Source: Streptomyces vilmorinianum
GTDB lineage: Bacteria > Actinomycetota > Actinomycetes > Streptomycetales > Streptomycetaceae
Assembly (NCBI RefSeq): GCF_005517195.1
Contig: NZ_CP040244.1
Coordinates: forward strand, 624,501 to 688,500
Reading direction: 5' to 3'
DNA length: 64,000 bases
Shown here: positions 34,706-43,338 of the stretch, in pieces
Layout of the letters: every line of letters begins with the position of its first letter
Position numbering within the stretch: the first letter of the stretch is position 1
Notes under the pieces: model-generated
What the model was told of the DNA's origin: nothing
Seen by the model: only the letters and a program-made list of their open reading frames with translations
The model's database searches: none
Program-made: the position numbers and the translations under genes

Positions 34706-35626
34706 ATGGTCGTCTACGGGATGCAACTCCCCGTCCAGTCGCAGAGCACGATCTACGCCGAGCCCTGGGAGGCCGCGGCCGGCCCCGCCGACCTGCTCGA
34801 CATCGCCCGCGTCGCCGACCGCACCGGCTTCGACTACCTCGCCTGCTGCGACCACGTCGCCATCCCGCGCCGCCTCGCCGGGCCGATGAGCACCGTCTGG
34901 TACGACCCGGTCGCCACCCTCTCCTTCCTCGCCGCCGCCACCGAGCGCGTCCGGCTGCTCTCGCACGTCGCCGTCGTCGGCCTGCGTCACCCGCTCGTCT
35001 CCGCCAAGGCGTACGCGACCCTCGACCATCTCTCCGGAGGTCGCCTGGTCCTCGGGGTCGGGGCCGGGCACGTCCAGGAGGAGTTCGAGGCGCTCGGCGT
35101 CGACTTCGCCGCGCGCGGGGCCGTGCTCGACGAGACGCTCGACGCGCTGAGGGCCGCCCTCGGGCCCGAGGAGTACCCGGAGCACGCGGGCGAGCGGTTC
35201 GCGTTCAAGGACCTGGGGCAGCGGCCCCGGCCCGCGCAGGAGCGGGTGCCGCTCTGGGTCGGCGGCTCCTCGCCGGCCGCCGTGCGCAGGGCCGCCCTCA
35301 GGGGCGACGGCTGGCTGCCGCAGGGTGACCCGCGCGACAGGCTTCCCGCGCAGATCGCCCGGCTGAAGCGGCTGCGCGCCGAGGCGGGGATCGCCGACCC
35401 GGTCACGATCGGAGCGATCGTCGAGCCCCTGTACGTCGGCGAGCCCGGCTGGGAGGTCGGCCGGCGGGCGCTGACCGGCAAGCCGGAGGCCCTCGCGGCC
35501 TCGCTGCGCGCCTACGGGGAGATGGGCGTGGACCAGATCCAGGTGCGGTTCCGCTCCCGGAGCCGTACCGAACTCACCGACCAGATGGCGGTGTTCGCCG
35601 CAGAGGTCGCCCCGCATCTGAACTGA
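34706..35626 (+). CDS. LLM-class F420-dependent oxidoreductase (1)
   Basis: A 306-residue luciferase-like TIM-barrel protein: [82 protein letters not shown], and QERVPLWVGGSSPAAVRRAA. These are the F420-binding segments of the TIGR03619-like group. It would oxidise an alcohol or reduce an enone with F420. AAAGGGG precedes the ATG. It forms an operon with the SDR 11 bp downstream. Confidence 0.9.
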   Translation: MVVYGMQLPVQSQSTIYAEPWEAAAGPADLLDIARVADRTGFDYLACCDHVAIPRRLAGPMSTVWYDPVATLSFLAAATERVRLLSHVAVVGLRHPLVSAKAYATLDHLSGGRLVLGVGAGHVQEEFEALGVDFAARGAVLDETLDALRAALGPEEYPEHAGERFAFKDLGQRPRPAQERVPLWVGGSSPAAVRRAALRGDGWLPQGDPRDRLPAQIARLKRLRAEAGIADPVTIGAIVEPLYVGEPGWEVGRRALTGKPEALAASLRAYGEMGVDQIQVRFRSRSRTELTDQMAVFAAEVAPHLN

Positions 35627-35637
35627 GGAGACCGATC

Positions 35638-36399
35638 ATGGGCAAGCTGGACGGGCGTGTCGTCGTCGTCACGGGCGCGGCGCGCGGACAGGGCGAGCAG
35701 GAGGCACGGCTCTTCGCCGCCGAGGGGGCGCGGGTCGTCCTCGCCGACGTGCTCGACGACCTCGGCGAGGCGCTGGCCAAGGAGCTGGGGGAGGAGCGGG
35801 CCGCGTACGTCCACCTCGACGTGACGAGCGAGGAGGAGTGGGCGGGTGCGGTCGCCGCCGCCAAGGAGCGCTTCGGGCGGATCGACGGGCTCGTCAACAA
35901 CGCGGGCATCCTCCGCTTCAACGAGCTGGTGTCGACGCCGCTGGACGAGTTCCAGGCGATCGTGCGGGTCAACCAGGTGGGCTGCTTCCTGGGGATCCGT
36001 ACCGTCGCGCCGGAGATCGAGGCGGCCGGCGGCGGCACGATCGTCAACACCGCCTCGTACACGGGCGTGACGGGCATGGCGGGCGTCGGCGCCTACGCCG
36101 CCACCAAGCACGCGGTGCTCGGGCTCACCCGGGTCGCGGCCCTGGAGCTGGCGGCCAAGAGGATCCGGGTCAACGCGGTCTGTCCGGGCGCGATCGACAC
36201 CCCCATGAGCAACCCGGAGGGTGTGGATCCGGCGGCGACGGCCGAGCTCTACCGGAAGCTGGTGCCGCTCGGACGGATCGGGCGGCCGGAGGAGGTCGCC
36301 GCGCTCGCGCTCTTCCTGACCTCCGACGACTCCGCGTACATCACCGGGCAGCCGTTCGTCATCGACGGCGGCTGGCTGGCGGGGGTCGCGCTGTTCTGA
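35638..36399 (+). CDS. Short-chain dehydrogenase/reductase (hydroxysteroid-dehydrogenase-like)
   Basis: A 253-residue classical SDR: cofactor loop TGAARGQGEQEARLFAAEGA (TGxxxGxG), NNAGIL, catalytic Ser in NTASYTGVTG and YAATKHAV (Y-x-x-x-K), then the LVPLGRIGRPEEVAALALFLTSDDS...G end. The Asp after beta-strand 2 (LADVLDD) favours NAD. It oxidises a secondary alcohol to a ketone or the reverse. Its stop codon lies inside regulon site 8. Confidence 0.93.
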   Translation: MGKLDGRVVVVTGAARGQGEQEARLFAAEGARVVLADVLDDLGEALAKELGEERAAYVHLDVTSEEEWAGAVAAAKERFGRIDGLVNNAGILRFNELVSTPLDEFQAIVRVNQVGCFLGIRTVAPEIEAAGGGTIVNTASYTGVTGMAGVGAYAATKHAVLGLTRVAALELAAKRIRVNAVCPGAIDTPMSNPEGVDPAATAELYRKLVPLGRIGRPEEVAALALFLTSDDSAYITGQPFVIDGGWLAGVALF

Positions 36400-36411
36400 C
36401 GCTCCATCAGG
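36395..36411. promoter_or_regulatory. Regulon operator site 8
   Basis: TCTGACGCTCCATCAGG overlaps the SDR stop codon (TGA at 36397-36399). It lies just upstream of the -35 of the next gene. Confidence 0.68.
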
Positions 36412-36413
36412 TA

Positions 36414-36442
36414 TTGACGCACCCGCCGTGCGGTGCGACAGT
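36414..36442 (+). promoter_or_regulatory. Promoter TTGACG-17-GACAGT between two operators
   Basis: TTGACG at 36414-36419 and GACAGT at 36437-36442 are spaced by 17 bp, a good vegetative-type promoter for the LLM gene at 36507. Site 8 adjoins the -35 and site 9 lies 15 bp after the -10. Confidence 0.6.
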
Positions 36443-36457
36443 CGGGCACATCGAGAA

Positions 36458-36474
36458 TCTGACGGTACGTCAGA
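36458..36474. promoter_or_regulatory. Regulon operator site 9 (perfect arms)
   Basis: TCTGACGGTACGTCAGA has perfect 7-bp arms around GTA. It lies downstream of the promoter, where a bound repressor would block elongation or initiation. Confidence 0.8.
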
Positions 36475-36506
36475 AATGACGAGGATGACGAGGACGGTGA
36501 ACCCCC

Positions 36507-37631
36507 TTGGAATTCGGGATCTTCGTACAGGGATACGTCGGCAAGCGCGCCGAGACCGATCCCGAGGCCGAGCACAAGGCGCTGATGGAGGAGACCGAGT
36601 ACGTCATCCAGGCCGACGCGTCCGGGTTCAAGTACGCCTGGGCCTCCGAGCACCACTTCCTGGAGGAGTACTCGCACCTCTCGGCGAACGACGTCTACCT
36701 CGGGTACCTCGCCCACGCCACGGACCGGATCCACCTCGGCTCGGGCATCTTCAACCCGCTGGCCCCGGTCAACCACCCGGTCAAGGTCGCCGAGAAGGTC
36801 GCCATGCTCGACCATCTCTCGGGCGGACGCTTCGAGTTCGGCTCGGGGCGCGGGGCGGGCTCCCACGAGATCCTCGGGTTCATGCCGGGCATCACCGACA
36901 TGAACCACACCAAGGAGATCTGGGAGGAGACGATCGCCGAGTTCCCCAAGATGTGGCTCCAGGACGAGTACGTCGGCTTCCAGGGCAAGCACTGGTCGCT
37001 GCCGCCGCGGAAGGTCCTGCCGAAGCCGTACGGGAAGTCCCACCCGGCCATGTGGTACGCGGCCGGGTCGCCGTCCTCGTACGCGATGGCGGGGAAGAAG
37101 GGGCTCGGGGTGCTGGGGTTCAGCGTGCAGAAGGTCTCCGACATGGAGTGGGTCGTCGAGTCGTACAAGACGGCGATCAAGGAGGCGAAGGCGGTCGGCG
37201 ACTTCGTCAACGACAACGTGATGGTGACGTCGACGGCGATCTGCGCGGAGACGCACGAGAAGGCGGTGGAGGTCGCGGTCGGGGGCGGGCTGAACTACCT
37301 GCAGTCGCTGCTCTTCCGCTACCACGACACGTTCCCGCGGCCGGAGGGGATCCCGGAGTGGCCGGAGCTGCTGCCGGAGTACTCGGCGGAGATCATCGAG
37401 CTGCTGATCGCGGAGGAGCTGATGATCTGCGGGGACCCGGGGGAGGTGCTCGCGCAGTGCAAGCGGTGGGAGCAGGCGGGGGCGGACCAGCTGTCGTTCG
37501 GGCTGCCGATCGGGGTGTCGTACGAGGACACGATGACCACGATCAAGCTGATCGGCGAGCACGTGATCCCCAAGATCGACACGGACCCGGTCCACCGCAC
37601 GACCCGCTTCCGCCAGGCCGCGGGCGCCTGA
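36507..37631 (+). CDS. LLM-class flavin-dependent oxidoreductase (2)
   Basis: A 374-residue luciferase-like monooxygenase-type protein: [88 protein letters not shown]. The EHHF motif is typical of FMN-linked monooxygenases of this class, so FMN rather than F420 may be used. The start is TTG 36507 with GGTGA in front, a rare start codon. It is tightly bracketed by regulon sites 8 and 9. It may insert oxygen next to a ketone. Confidence 0.9.
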   Translation: MEFGIFVQGYVGKRAETDPEAEHKALMEETEYVIQADASGFKYAWASEHHFLEEYSHLSANDVYLGYLAHATDRIHLGSGIFNPLAPVNHPVKVAEKVAMLDHLSGGRFEFGSGRGAGSHEILGFMPGITDMNHTKEIWEETIAEFPKMWLQDEYVGFQGKHWSLPPRKVLPKPYGKSHPAMWYAAGSPSSYAMAGKKGLGVLGFSVQKVSDMEWVVESYKTAIKEAKAVGDFVNDNVMVTSTAICAETHEKAVEVAVGGGLNYLQSLLFRYHDTFPRPEGIPEWPELLPEYSAEIIELLIAEELMICGDPGEVLAQCKRWEQAGADQLSFGLPIGVSYEDTMTTIKLIGEHVIPKIDTDPVHRTTRFRQAAGA

Positions 37632-37805
37632 CGGGCCCGGGGCCCCGCGGCCCCCGTCCCCGGGTGGGGGAGCCCCGCCCGCAGTGAGCGCGAGGCGGTG
37701 TCTTCCCGGATCGCCGTCTCGTACCGGCCCCGGTCGGAGGCCCTCGCAGCCGCGGCCGGCTGCGCGGCCCCCGGCCGGGGCAGTCCACGTGCCGAAAGGA
37801 CCGTC

Positions 37806-39539
37806 ATGCTCGACCACCTGATCAAGGGCGCCACCGTCGTGGACGGCACCGGCGCCCCCGCACGCGTCGCCGACATCGGGATACGGGACGGGCGCGTCGT
37901 CCTCGACGGCGTCCGCGCCGACACCCCAGCCCGCACCACCGAGGACGCGCACGGCCTCGTCCTCGCCCCCGGCTTCGTCGACCCCCACACCCACTACGAC
38001 GCCCAGCTCTTCTGGGACCCCTTCGCCACCCCCTCCATGAACCACGGCGTCACCACCGTCGCCGGCGGCAACTGCGGCTTCACCCTCGCGCCCCTCCACC
38101 CCGACCGGCCCGAGGACGCCGACTACACCCGCCGCATGATGTCCAAGGTCGAGGGCATGGCCCTCAAGGCCCTGGAGGACGGCGTCGACTGGACCTGGTC
38201 GTCCTTCGGCGAGTACCTCGACGCCCTCGAAGGGCGGATCGCCGTCAACGCCGGCTTCATGGTCGGGCACTGCGCCCTGCGCCGGTACGTGATGGGCCCC
38301 CAGGCCATCGGCGGGCAGGCCACCCCCGCCCAGCTCGACCGCATGATCGCGCTCCTCCACGACGCCATGGACGCCGGTGCCTGGGGGCTCTCCACCACCC
38401 AGTCGTCCACCCACTCCGACGGCGACGGCGCCCCCGTCGCCTCCCGGCACGCGTCCCCCGCCGAGCTGATCGCCCTCTCCCGAGCCGTCGGCGAACACGA
38501 GGGCACCCAGATCGAGGCGATCCTCGCCGGCTGCCTCGACCAGTTCTCCGACGACGAGATCGACCTCTTCGTCGACATGACCGCCGCCGCGGGCCGCCCG
38601 CTCAACTGGAACGTCCTCACCATCGACGCCGCCGTCCCCGAACGCGTTCCGCGCCAGCTCCTCGCCTCCGAACGCGCCCGCAAGTCCGGCGGCCGGATCG
38701 TCGCCCTCACGATGCCGATCCTGACCCCCATGAACATGTCGCTCGGCACGTTCTGCGCCCTCAACCTCATCCCCGGCTGGGGCGAGATCCTCTCCCTCCC
38801 CGTCCCCGAGCGGATCGCGAAGCTCCGCGACCCGGCCGTCCGCGCCGAGATGCTGCTGCGCGCCGACTCCAAGGAGGCCGGTGTCTTCCGGCGCCTCGCG
38901 CACTTCGGCCGGTACGTCATCGGCGACACGTACAGCCGCGAGAACGAGGGCCTGACCGGCCGCGTCGTGAGCGACATCGCCGCCGAACGCGGCCAGGACC
39001 CCTTCCAGTGCCTCGTCGAGATCTGCGCCAACGACGACCTGAGGACCGTCCTGTGGCCCATGCCCACCGACAACGACCCCGCCTCCTGGGCGCTGCGCCG
39101 CGAGACCTGGGAGCACGAGGACGTGATGCTCGGCGGCTCCGACGCCGGCGCGCACCTGGACCGCATGTGCGGCGCCCCGTACACCACCCGCTTCCTCGGC
39201 GACTGTCTGCGCGGCCGGAAGCTGCTCCCCCTCGAACAGGCGGTGCGGATGCTCACCGACGACCCCGCCCGGCTCTTCGGGCTGCGCGAGCGCGGGCGGG
39301 TCGCGGAGGGCTTCCACGCCGATCTGGTCCTCTTCGACCCCGAGCGGATCGACGCGGGCCCCGCGACGCTCGTGCACGACCTGCCGGGCGACAGCCCCCG
39401 GCTCGACTCGCGCGCGATCGGGGTCGTGTCCGTGCGCGTCAACGGCGTGGAGACCATCCGCGACGACCAGGTGACCGGCGCCATCCCGGGCAAGGTCCTG
39501 CGCTCCGGGCGCGACACGAGGACGGTGAGCACCAGGTGA
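37806..39539 (+). CDS. N-acyl-D-amino-acid deacylase-like amidohydrolase
   Basis: A 577-residue amidohydrolase of the D-aminoacylase group: VDGTGAPARVADIGIRDGRV, the metal motif GFVDPHTHYDAQLFWDP, MVGHCALRRYVMG (His), SDAGAHLDRMCG (catalytic Asp) and the C-terminal RGRVAEGFHADLVLFDPERI. The family hydrolyses N-acyl or ring amide bonds. ATG 37806 is preceded by AAAGGA; the 174-bp gap before it is GC-rich with no gene. Its stop overlaps the aldehyde dehydrogenase start. The acyl-chain role in this regulon is unknown. Confidence 0.9.
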   Translation: MLDHLIKGATVVDGTGAPARVADIGIRDGRVVLDGVRADTPARTTEDAHGLVLAPGFVDPHTHYDAQLFWDPFATPSMNHGVTTVAGGNCGFTLAPLHPDRPEDADYTRRMMSKVEGMALKALEDGVDWTWSSFGEYLDALEGRIAVNAGFMVGHCALRRYVMGPQAIGGQATPAQLDRMIALLHDAMDAGAWGLSTTQSSTHSDGDGAPVASRHASPAELIALSRAVGEHEGTQIEAILAGCLDQFSDDEIDLFVDMTAAAGRPLNWNVLTIDAAVPERVPRQLLASERARKSGGRIVALTMPILTPMNMSLGTFCALNLIPGWGEILSLPVPERIAKLRDPAVRAEMLLRADSKEAGVFRRLAHFGRYVIGDTYSRENEGLTGRVVSDIAAERGQDPFQCLVEICANDDLRTVLWPMPTDNDPASWALRRETWEHEDVMLGGSDAGAHLDRMCGAPYTTRFLGDCLRGRKLLPLEQAVRMLTDDPARLFGLRERGRVAEGFHADLVLFDPERIDAGPATLVHDLPGDSPRLDSRAIGVVSVRVNGVETIRDDQVTGAIPGKVLRSGRDTRTVSTR

Positions 39540-40993
39540 AGGCCGAGAAGCTGTACATCGACGGGCAGTGGGTCGAGCCCGACTCCGGGCACTACGAGGT
39601 GATCAACCCCGCCACCGAGGAGGTCGTCGGCCTCGCGCCCGAGGCGAGCGGGCGCCAGGTGTACGAGGCGGCCGCCGCCGCCCGCGCGGCCTTCGGCGCC
39701 TGGTCCCGTACGAGACCGGAGGAGCGCGCCGCGATCCTGGACCGGGCCGCGGACCTGATGGCCCGCGACGCCGAGGCGAACACGGCCCTCGCGCAGGCCG
39801 AGACCGGGGCCACGACCGGTACCGCGCGCGGGATGCAGGTCGCCGTCGGTGCCTCCCGCTTCCGGCGGTACGCGCGCGGCGCCCTGGAGCCGGTCGAGCA
39901 GGCACTGCCCCCGCAGATCAACGAAGCCGGCCCGATGGGGAAGGCCGGGGTCTTCGGCGCGGTGGCGGTACGCCGCCCGGTCGGCGTGGTCACCTGCATC
40001 ACCTCGTACAACAACCCCTGGGCCAATCCGGCCGGCAAGATCGCCCCGGCTCTCGCGATGGGCAACACGGTCGTGGTGAAGCCCGCCCCGCAGGACCCGC
40101 TCTCCGTGTACGCCATGGCGCGCGCGCTGGAGGAGGCCGGGGTCCCGCCGGGGGTCGTCAACGTCGTCACCGGCACGGAGACCGCCGTCGGCGAGGCGGC
40201 CGTCGACTCCCCGGACGTCGACATGGTCTCCTTCACCGGCTCGACGGCCGTCGGCCAGGCGATCGGCGAGGTCTGCGGCCGGTCCCTGAAGCGGCAGCTG
40301 ATGGAGCTGGGCGGGAAGGGCGCCGCGCTGGTCCTCGACGACGCCGACCTCGACTCCGCGGTGATGGGCATCGGCACGACCTTCTCCTTCTACAGCGGGC
40401 AGATCTGTACGGCCCCGACCCGGGTGCTCGCCCAGCGCGGGATCTACGAGCAGCTGATCGAGAAGCTCGCCGGCTATCTGGCGTATCTGAAGGTCGGGGA
40501 CCCGACGGCGCGCGGCACGGTCGTCGGTCCCGTGATCTCGGCGGCCCACCGCGACCGGGTGGAGTCGTACATCGAGCTGGGCCGTAAGGAAGGGGCGCGG
40601 GTCGTCGCGGGCGGGGAGCGCCCGGCCGGCTTCGAGAAGGGCTTCTACGTCGCCCCCACCCTGCTCGCGGACTGTACGAACGACATGCGGGTGGTGCGGG
40701 AGGAGATCTTCGGCCCGGTCGTCGTGGTCGTCCCCTTCGACGACGAGGAGGAGGGCGTCGCGCTCGCGAACGACACCGACTACGGGCTCCTCGACTACGT
40801 GTGGTCCGGGGACGTGGCCCGCGCATTCCGCATCGCGGCCCGGCTGCGGGCGGGCGGGGTCGGGGTGAACACGATCGGGCGGAACATGGAGGCGCCGTTC
40901 GGCGGGTTCAAGAAGAGCGGTGTGGGGCGGGACGTGGGGTCGTACGCCCTGCACGCGTACAGCGAGTTGCAGGCGGTGGTCTGGCCCGGTTGA
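39536..40993 (+). CDS. Aldehyde dehydrogenase family protein
   Basis: A 485-residue ALDH with all landmarks: general base Glu257 in MELGGKGAALVL, nucleophile Cys291 in YSGQICTAPTRV, the Asn in CITSYNNPWANP, SFTGSTAVGQ and the EEIFGPVVVVVPF end. It oxidises an aldehyde to an acid with NAD(P). GTG 39536 overlaps the deacylase stop (GTGA), so the two are co-translated. The chain LLM-deacylase-ALDH suggests handling of an aldehyde released downstream of ring or amide opening. Confidence 0.93.
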   Translation: MKAEKLYIDGQWVEPDSGHYEVINPATEEVVGLAPEASGRQVYEAAAAARAAFGAWSRTRPEERAAILDRAADLMARDAEANTALAQAETGATTGTARGMQVAVGASRFRRYARGALEPVEQALPPQINEAGPMGKAGVFGAVAVRRPVGVVTCITSYNNPWANPAGKIAPALAMGNTVVVKPAPQDPLSVYAMARALEEAGVPPGVVNVVTGTETAVGEAAVDSPDVDMVSFTGSTAVGQAIGEVCGRSLKRQLMELGGKGAALVLDDADLDSAVMGIGTTFSFYSGQICTAPTRVLAQRGIYEQLIEKLAGYLAYLKVGDPTARGTVVGPVISAAHRDRVESYIELGRKEGARVVAGGERPAGFEKGFYVAPTLLADCTNDMRVVREEIFGPVVVVVPFDDEEEGVALANDTDYGLLDYVWSGDVARAFRIAARLRAGGVGVNTIGRNMEAPFGGFKKSGVGRDVGSYALHAYSELQAVVWPG

Positions 40994-41031
40994 TCCCGCT
41001 CGGAGTGGCTTCCGAGAGGCTTCCGCGGGGG

Positions 41032-41056
41032 TTCCCAAAAAACCTCGGGAAATTTT
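41032..41056 (+). terminator. Weak hairpin plus T-tract after the aldehyde dehydrogenase gene
   Basis: TTCCC (41032-41036) and GGGAA (41047-41051) can pair, followed by ATTTTG. The stem is short. The rest of the 270-bp gap is unusually AT-rich for the window and leads to the permease promoter. Confidence 0.4.
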
Positions 41057-41250
41057 GAAAACGGACATTCGGGACACTGCTGCGGTTCCCGTATATCGGA
41101 CGCGTGCGAGTGGGCCAACCAATCGGTCGGCCCCGACCGCTCGTCGATCTTTCAATCAATGCCGAGAGCGTCTTATCGCCCTCTTAATGCAAGGTGAAGA
41201 TCGGTCGACGTTGCGGAGTTCTGTCCTCCGGATGTGGAAACCGCAGCACC

Positions 41251-41256
41251 TAACGT
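41251..41256 (+). promoter_or_regulatory. -10 box TAACGT of the permease gene
   Basis: TAACGT ends 7 bases before ATG 41264 and no ribosome site is found in between, so the mRNA is probably leaderless. Confidence 0.45.
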
Positions 41257-41263
41257 CCTCTTC

Positions 41264-42829
41264 ATGACTCAGGTGGATGCACGGCCCCAGGCCGGAGACA
41301 CGGTAAGGGGCGTCACCGCCCCGGGCGACACGAACGGCGTACGTACGAAGGGCCTCGGCGGCAACTCCGTCGGGCTGATGGGCGGTGCCGTCATCGGCAT
41401 CTCCACGGTGGCCCCGGTCTACTGTCTGACCTCCACGCTCGGCCCCACGGTCGGCGAGGTCGGACTCCAGATGCCCGCCGTCTTCCTGGCCGGCTTCCTG
41501 CCCATGCTGCTGGTCGCATTCGCATACCGGGAACTCAACAAGGCCCTCCCCGACTGCGGCACCTCCTTCACCTGGTCGGTGAAGGCCTTCGGACCCAGGA
41601 TCGGCTGGATGTGCGGCTGGGGCCTGCTGGTCGCCACGATCGTCGTCCTGTCCAACCTCGCCGGTGTCGCCACCTCCTTCTTCTGGCTCACGGCGGGCGA
41701 GGTGACCGGTAGCGCGGACGTCGCCGCACTGGACGACAACAAGGCCGTCCACATCCTCACCACGCTGGTCTTCATCGGCATCGCCACGGCGATCAGCTAC
41801 CGCGGCATCACCGCCACCAAGTGGGTCCAGTACGCCCTCGTCGGCCTGCAGCTCACGGTCATCGCGATCTTCGCCTTCATGGCGATCAGCAAGGCCGACC
41901 AGGTCGCCGGATCGATCGACTTCTCCCTCAGCTGGCTGAACCCCTTCGGCATCGAGTCCTTCTCGGCCTTCACCGCCGGCCTCTCCCTGTCGATCTTCAT
42001 CTACTGGGGCTGGGACGCCTGCCTGTCCATCAACGAGGAGAGCACCGGCAGCGCCCGCACCCCCGGCCGCTCCGCCTTCCTCGCCATGGTCGTCATCGTC
42101 GCCTCCTACCTGCTGGTCGCCATCGCCGTACAGATGTACGCGGGCATCGGCGAGGAGGGCACCGGCCTCGGCAACCCGGAGACCTCCGACAACGTCTTCG
42201 CCGTCCTCGCCGGCCCGATCATGGGCTCCGGCCTCGGCATCCTGCTCTTCGTCGCCGTCCTCGCCTCCGCCGCGGCCAGCCTCCAGACCACGTTCATCCC
42301 GGTCGCCCGCACCGCCCTCGCCATGAGCGCGTACGAGGCGCTGCCCCCGGCCTTCGCCCGGATGAATCCGCGCTTCAAGACGCCGGGCCGCGCCACCGTG
42401 TGGGCGGGCATCGCCACCGGAGTGTTCTACGCGGTGATGAGCCTGGTCAGCGAGAACGTCCTGGTCGACACGATCTACGCCCTCGGCCTGATGATCTGCT
42501 TCTACTACTCGATCACGGCCTTCGCCTGCGTCTGGTTCTTCCGCAAGGACCTGACCTCGTCCTTCGGCAACCTGATGGTCAAGGGCATCCTCCCGGGCGT
42601 CGGCGGCCTCATGCTCACCGCCGTCTTCGGCAAGACGCTCTACGACATGTGGGACCCGGCGTACGGCTCCGGCTCCTCGGTCCTCGGGATGGGCTCGGTC
42701 TTCGTGATCGGCGTCGGGCTGCTGCTGCTCGGCGTGGTGATCATGCTGGTGATGCAGCGCAGGAGCCCCGCGTTCTTCCGGGGCGAGGTGCTGACGAAGG
42801 AGACGCCGTCGCTGGTCGTGGCGGACTGA
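41264..42829 (+). CDS. APC-family amino acid permease
   Basis: A 521-residue, 12-helix transporter. The first helix carries the substrate-binding GGNSVGLMGGAVIGISTVAPVYCLTS, and later helices include GIESFSAFTAGLSLSIFIYWGWDACLSINEE, matching APC-superfamily permeases such as those for amines or amino acids. The substrate cannot be told. It is a single-gene unit: leaderless promoter in front, strong terminator behind. Confidence 0.9.
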   Translation: MTQVDARPQAGDTVRGVTAPGDTNGVRTKGLGGNSVGLMGGAVIGISTVAPVYCLTSTLGPTVGEVGLQMPAVFLAGFLPMLLVAFAYRELNKALPDCGTSFTWSVKAFGPRIGWMCGWGLLVATIVVLSNLAGVATSFFWLTAGEVTGSADVAALDDNKAVHILTTLVFIGIATAISYRGITATKWVQYALVGLQLTVIAIFAFMAISKADQVAGSIDFSLSWLNPFGIESFSAFTAGLSLSIFIYWGWDACLSINEESTGSARTPGRSAFLAMVVIVASYLLVAIAVQMYAGIGEEGTGLGNPETSDNVFAVLAGPIMGSGLGILLFVAVLASAAASLQTTFIPVARTALAMSAYEALPPAFARMNPRFKTPGRATVWAGIATGVFYAVMSLVSENVLVDTIYALGLMICFYYSITAFACVWFFRKDLTSSFGNLMVKGILPGVGGLMLTAVFGKTLYDMWDPAYGSGSSVLGMGSVFVIGVGLLLLGVVIMLVMQRRSPAFFRGEVLTKETPSLVVAD

Positions 42830-42861
42830 CCGTCCCCCGCGCGAACCCCTGAGTCACAGCA

Positions 42862-42896
42862 CGAAGTGGCGGGACCCTCACGGTCCCGCCACTTCG
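42862..42896 (+). terminator. Strong hairpin terminator after the permease
   Basis: CGAAGTGGCGGGACC (42862-42876) pairs perfectly with GGTCCCGCCACTTCG (42882-42896) around CTCAC. It serves the permease and probably the convergent small secreted protein gene. Confidence 0.9.
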
Positions 42897-42941
42897 GCGT
42901 TCTCCGGGTGCCCGGTCTCCGGGCCTCAGGGCCTCAGGCCC

Positions 42942-43151
42942 TCAGGGCCGCAGCGGCCCCGGCAGCAGCTTCTCGACGGCCGCGTTGGCGGGTGGCATGT
43001 CGGCCGCGGCGGCCGGCTTCGCCTTGGGCGCCAGCACGCCGCTCAGCGGTACGACCGAGGGAAGGTCGCTTTCGGCGGCGGCGGTACCGGCCGTACCGAG
43101 GCTCCCGGCCACGGCGAGACCGGTCAGGGCTGCGGTGAGGATCTTCTTCAT
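42942..43151 (-). CDS. Small secreted protein, 69 residues
   Basis: A signal peptide (MKKILTAALTGLAVAGSLGTAGTAAA) is followed by a 43-residue mature part ESDLPSVVPLSGVLAPKAK and a Pro/Ala-rich end. It has no Cys. Function unknown. The 187 bp upstream separate it from the divergent sensor kinase gene. Confidence 0.78.
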   Translation of the reverse strand: MKKILTAALTGLAVAGSLGTAGTAAAESDLPSVVPLSGVLAPKAKPAAAADMPPANAAVEKLLPGPLRP

Positions 43152-43325
43152 GCCCGCTCCAACGCGACCGCGGCGCAGCGGGTTACGAGGGGCCGCTCCG
43201 CGGCCGTCGCGGGCGCGTGCGTTACGGGCGGGTGACCCGCGCCACATCCCGTTCGATTCGGCCGGGGTGAGCGGAGCGCAACTGTCCCCTTACGGCGGGG
43301 AAACGGCGGGCACCGGACGGCTGCC

Positions 43326-43331
43326 TAGCGT
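43326..43331 (+). promoter_or_regulatory. -10 box TAGCGT of the sensor kinase gene
   Basis: TAGCGT ends 7 bases before GTG 43339, the leaderless pattern. This decides GTG 43339 over an in-frame GTG at 43333. Confidence 0.45.
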
Positions 43332-43338
43332 CGTGGGA

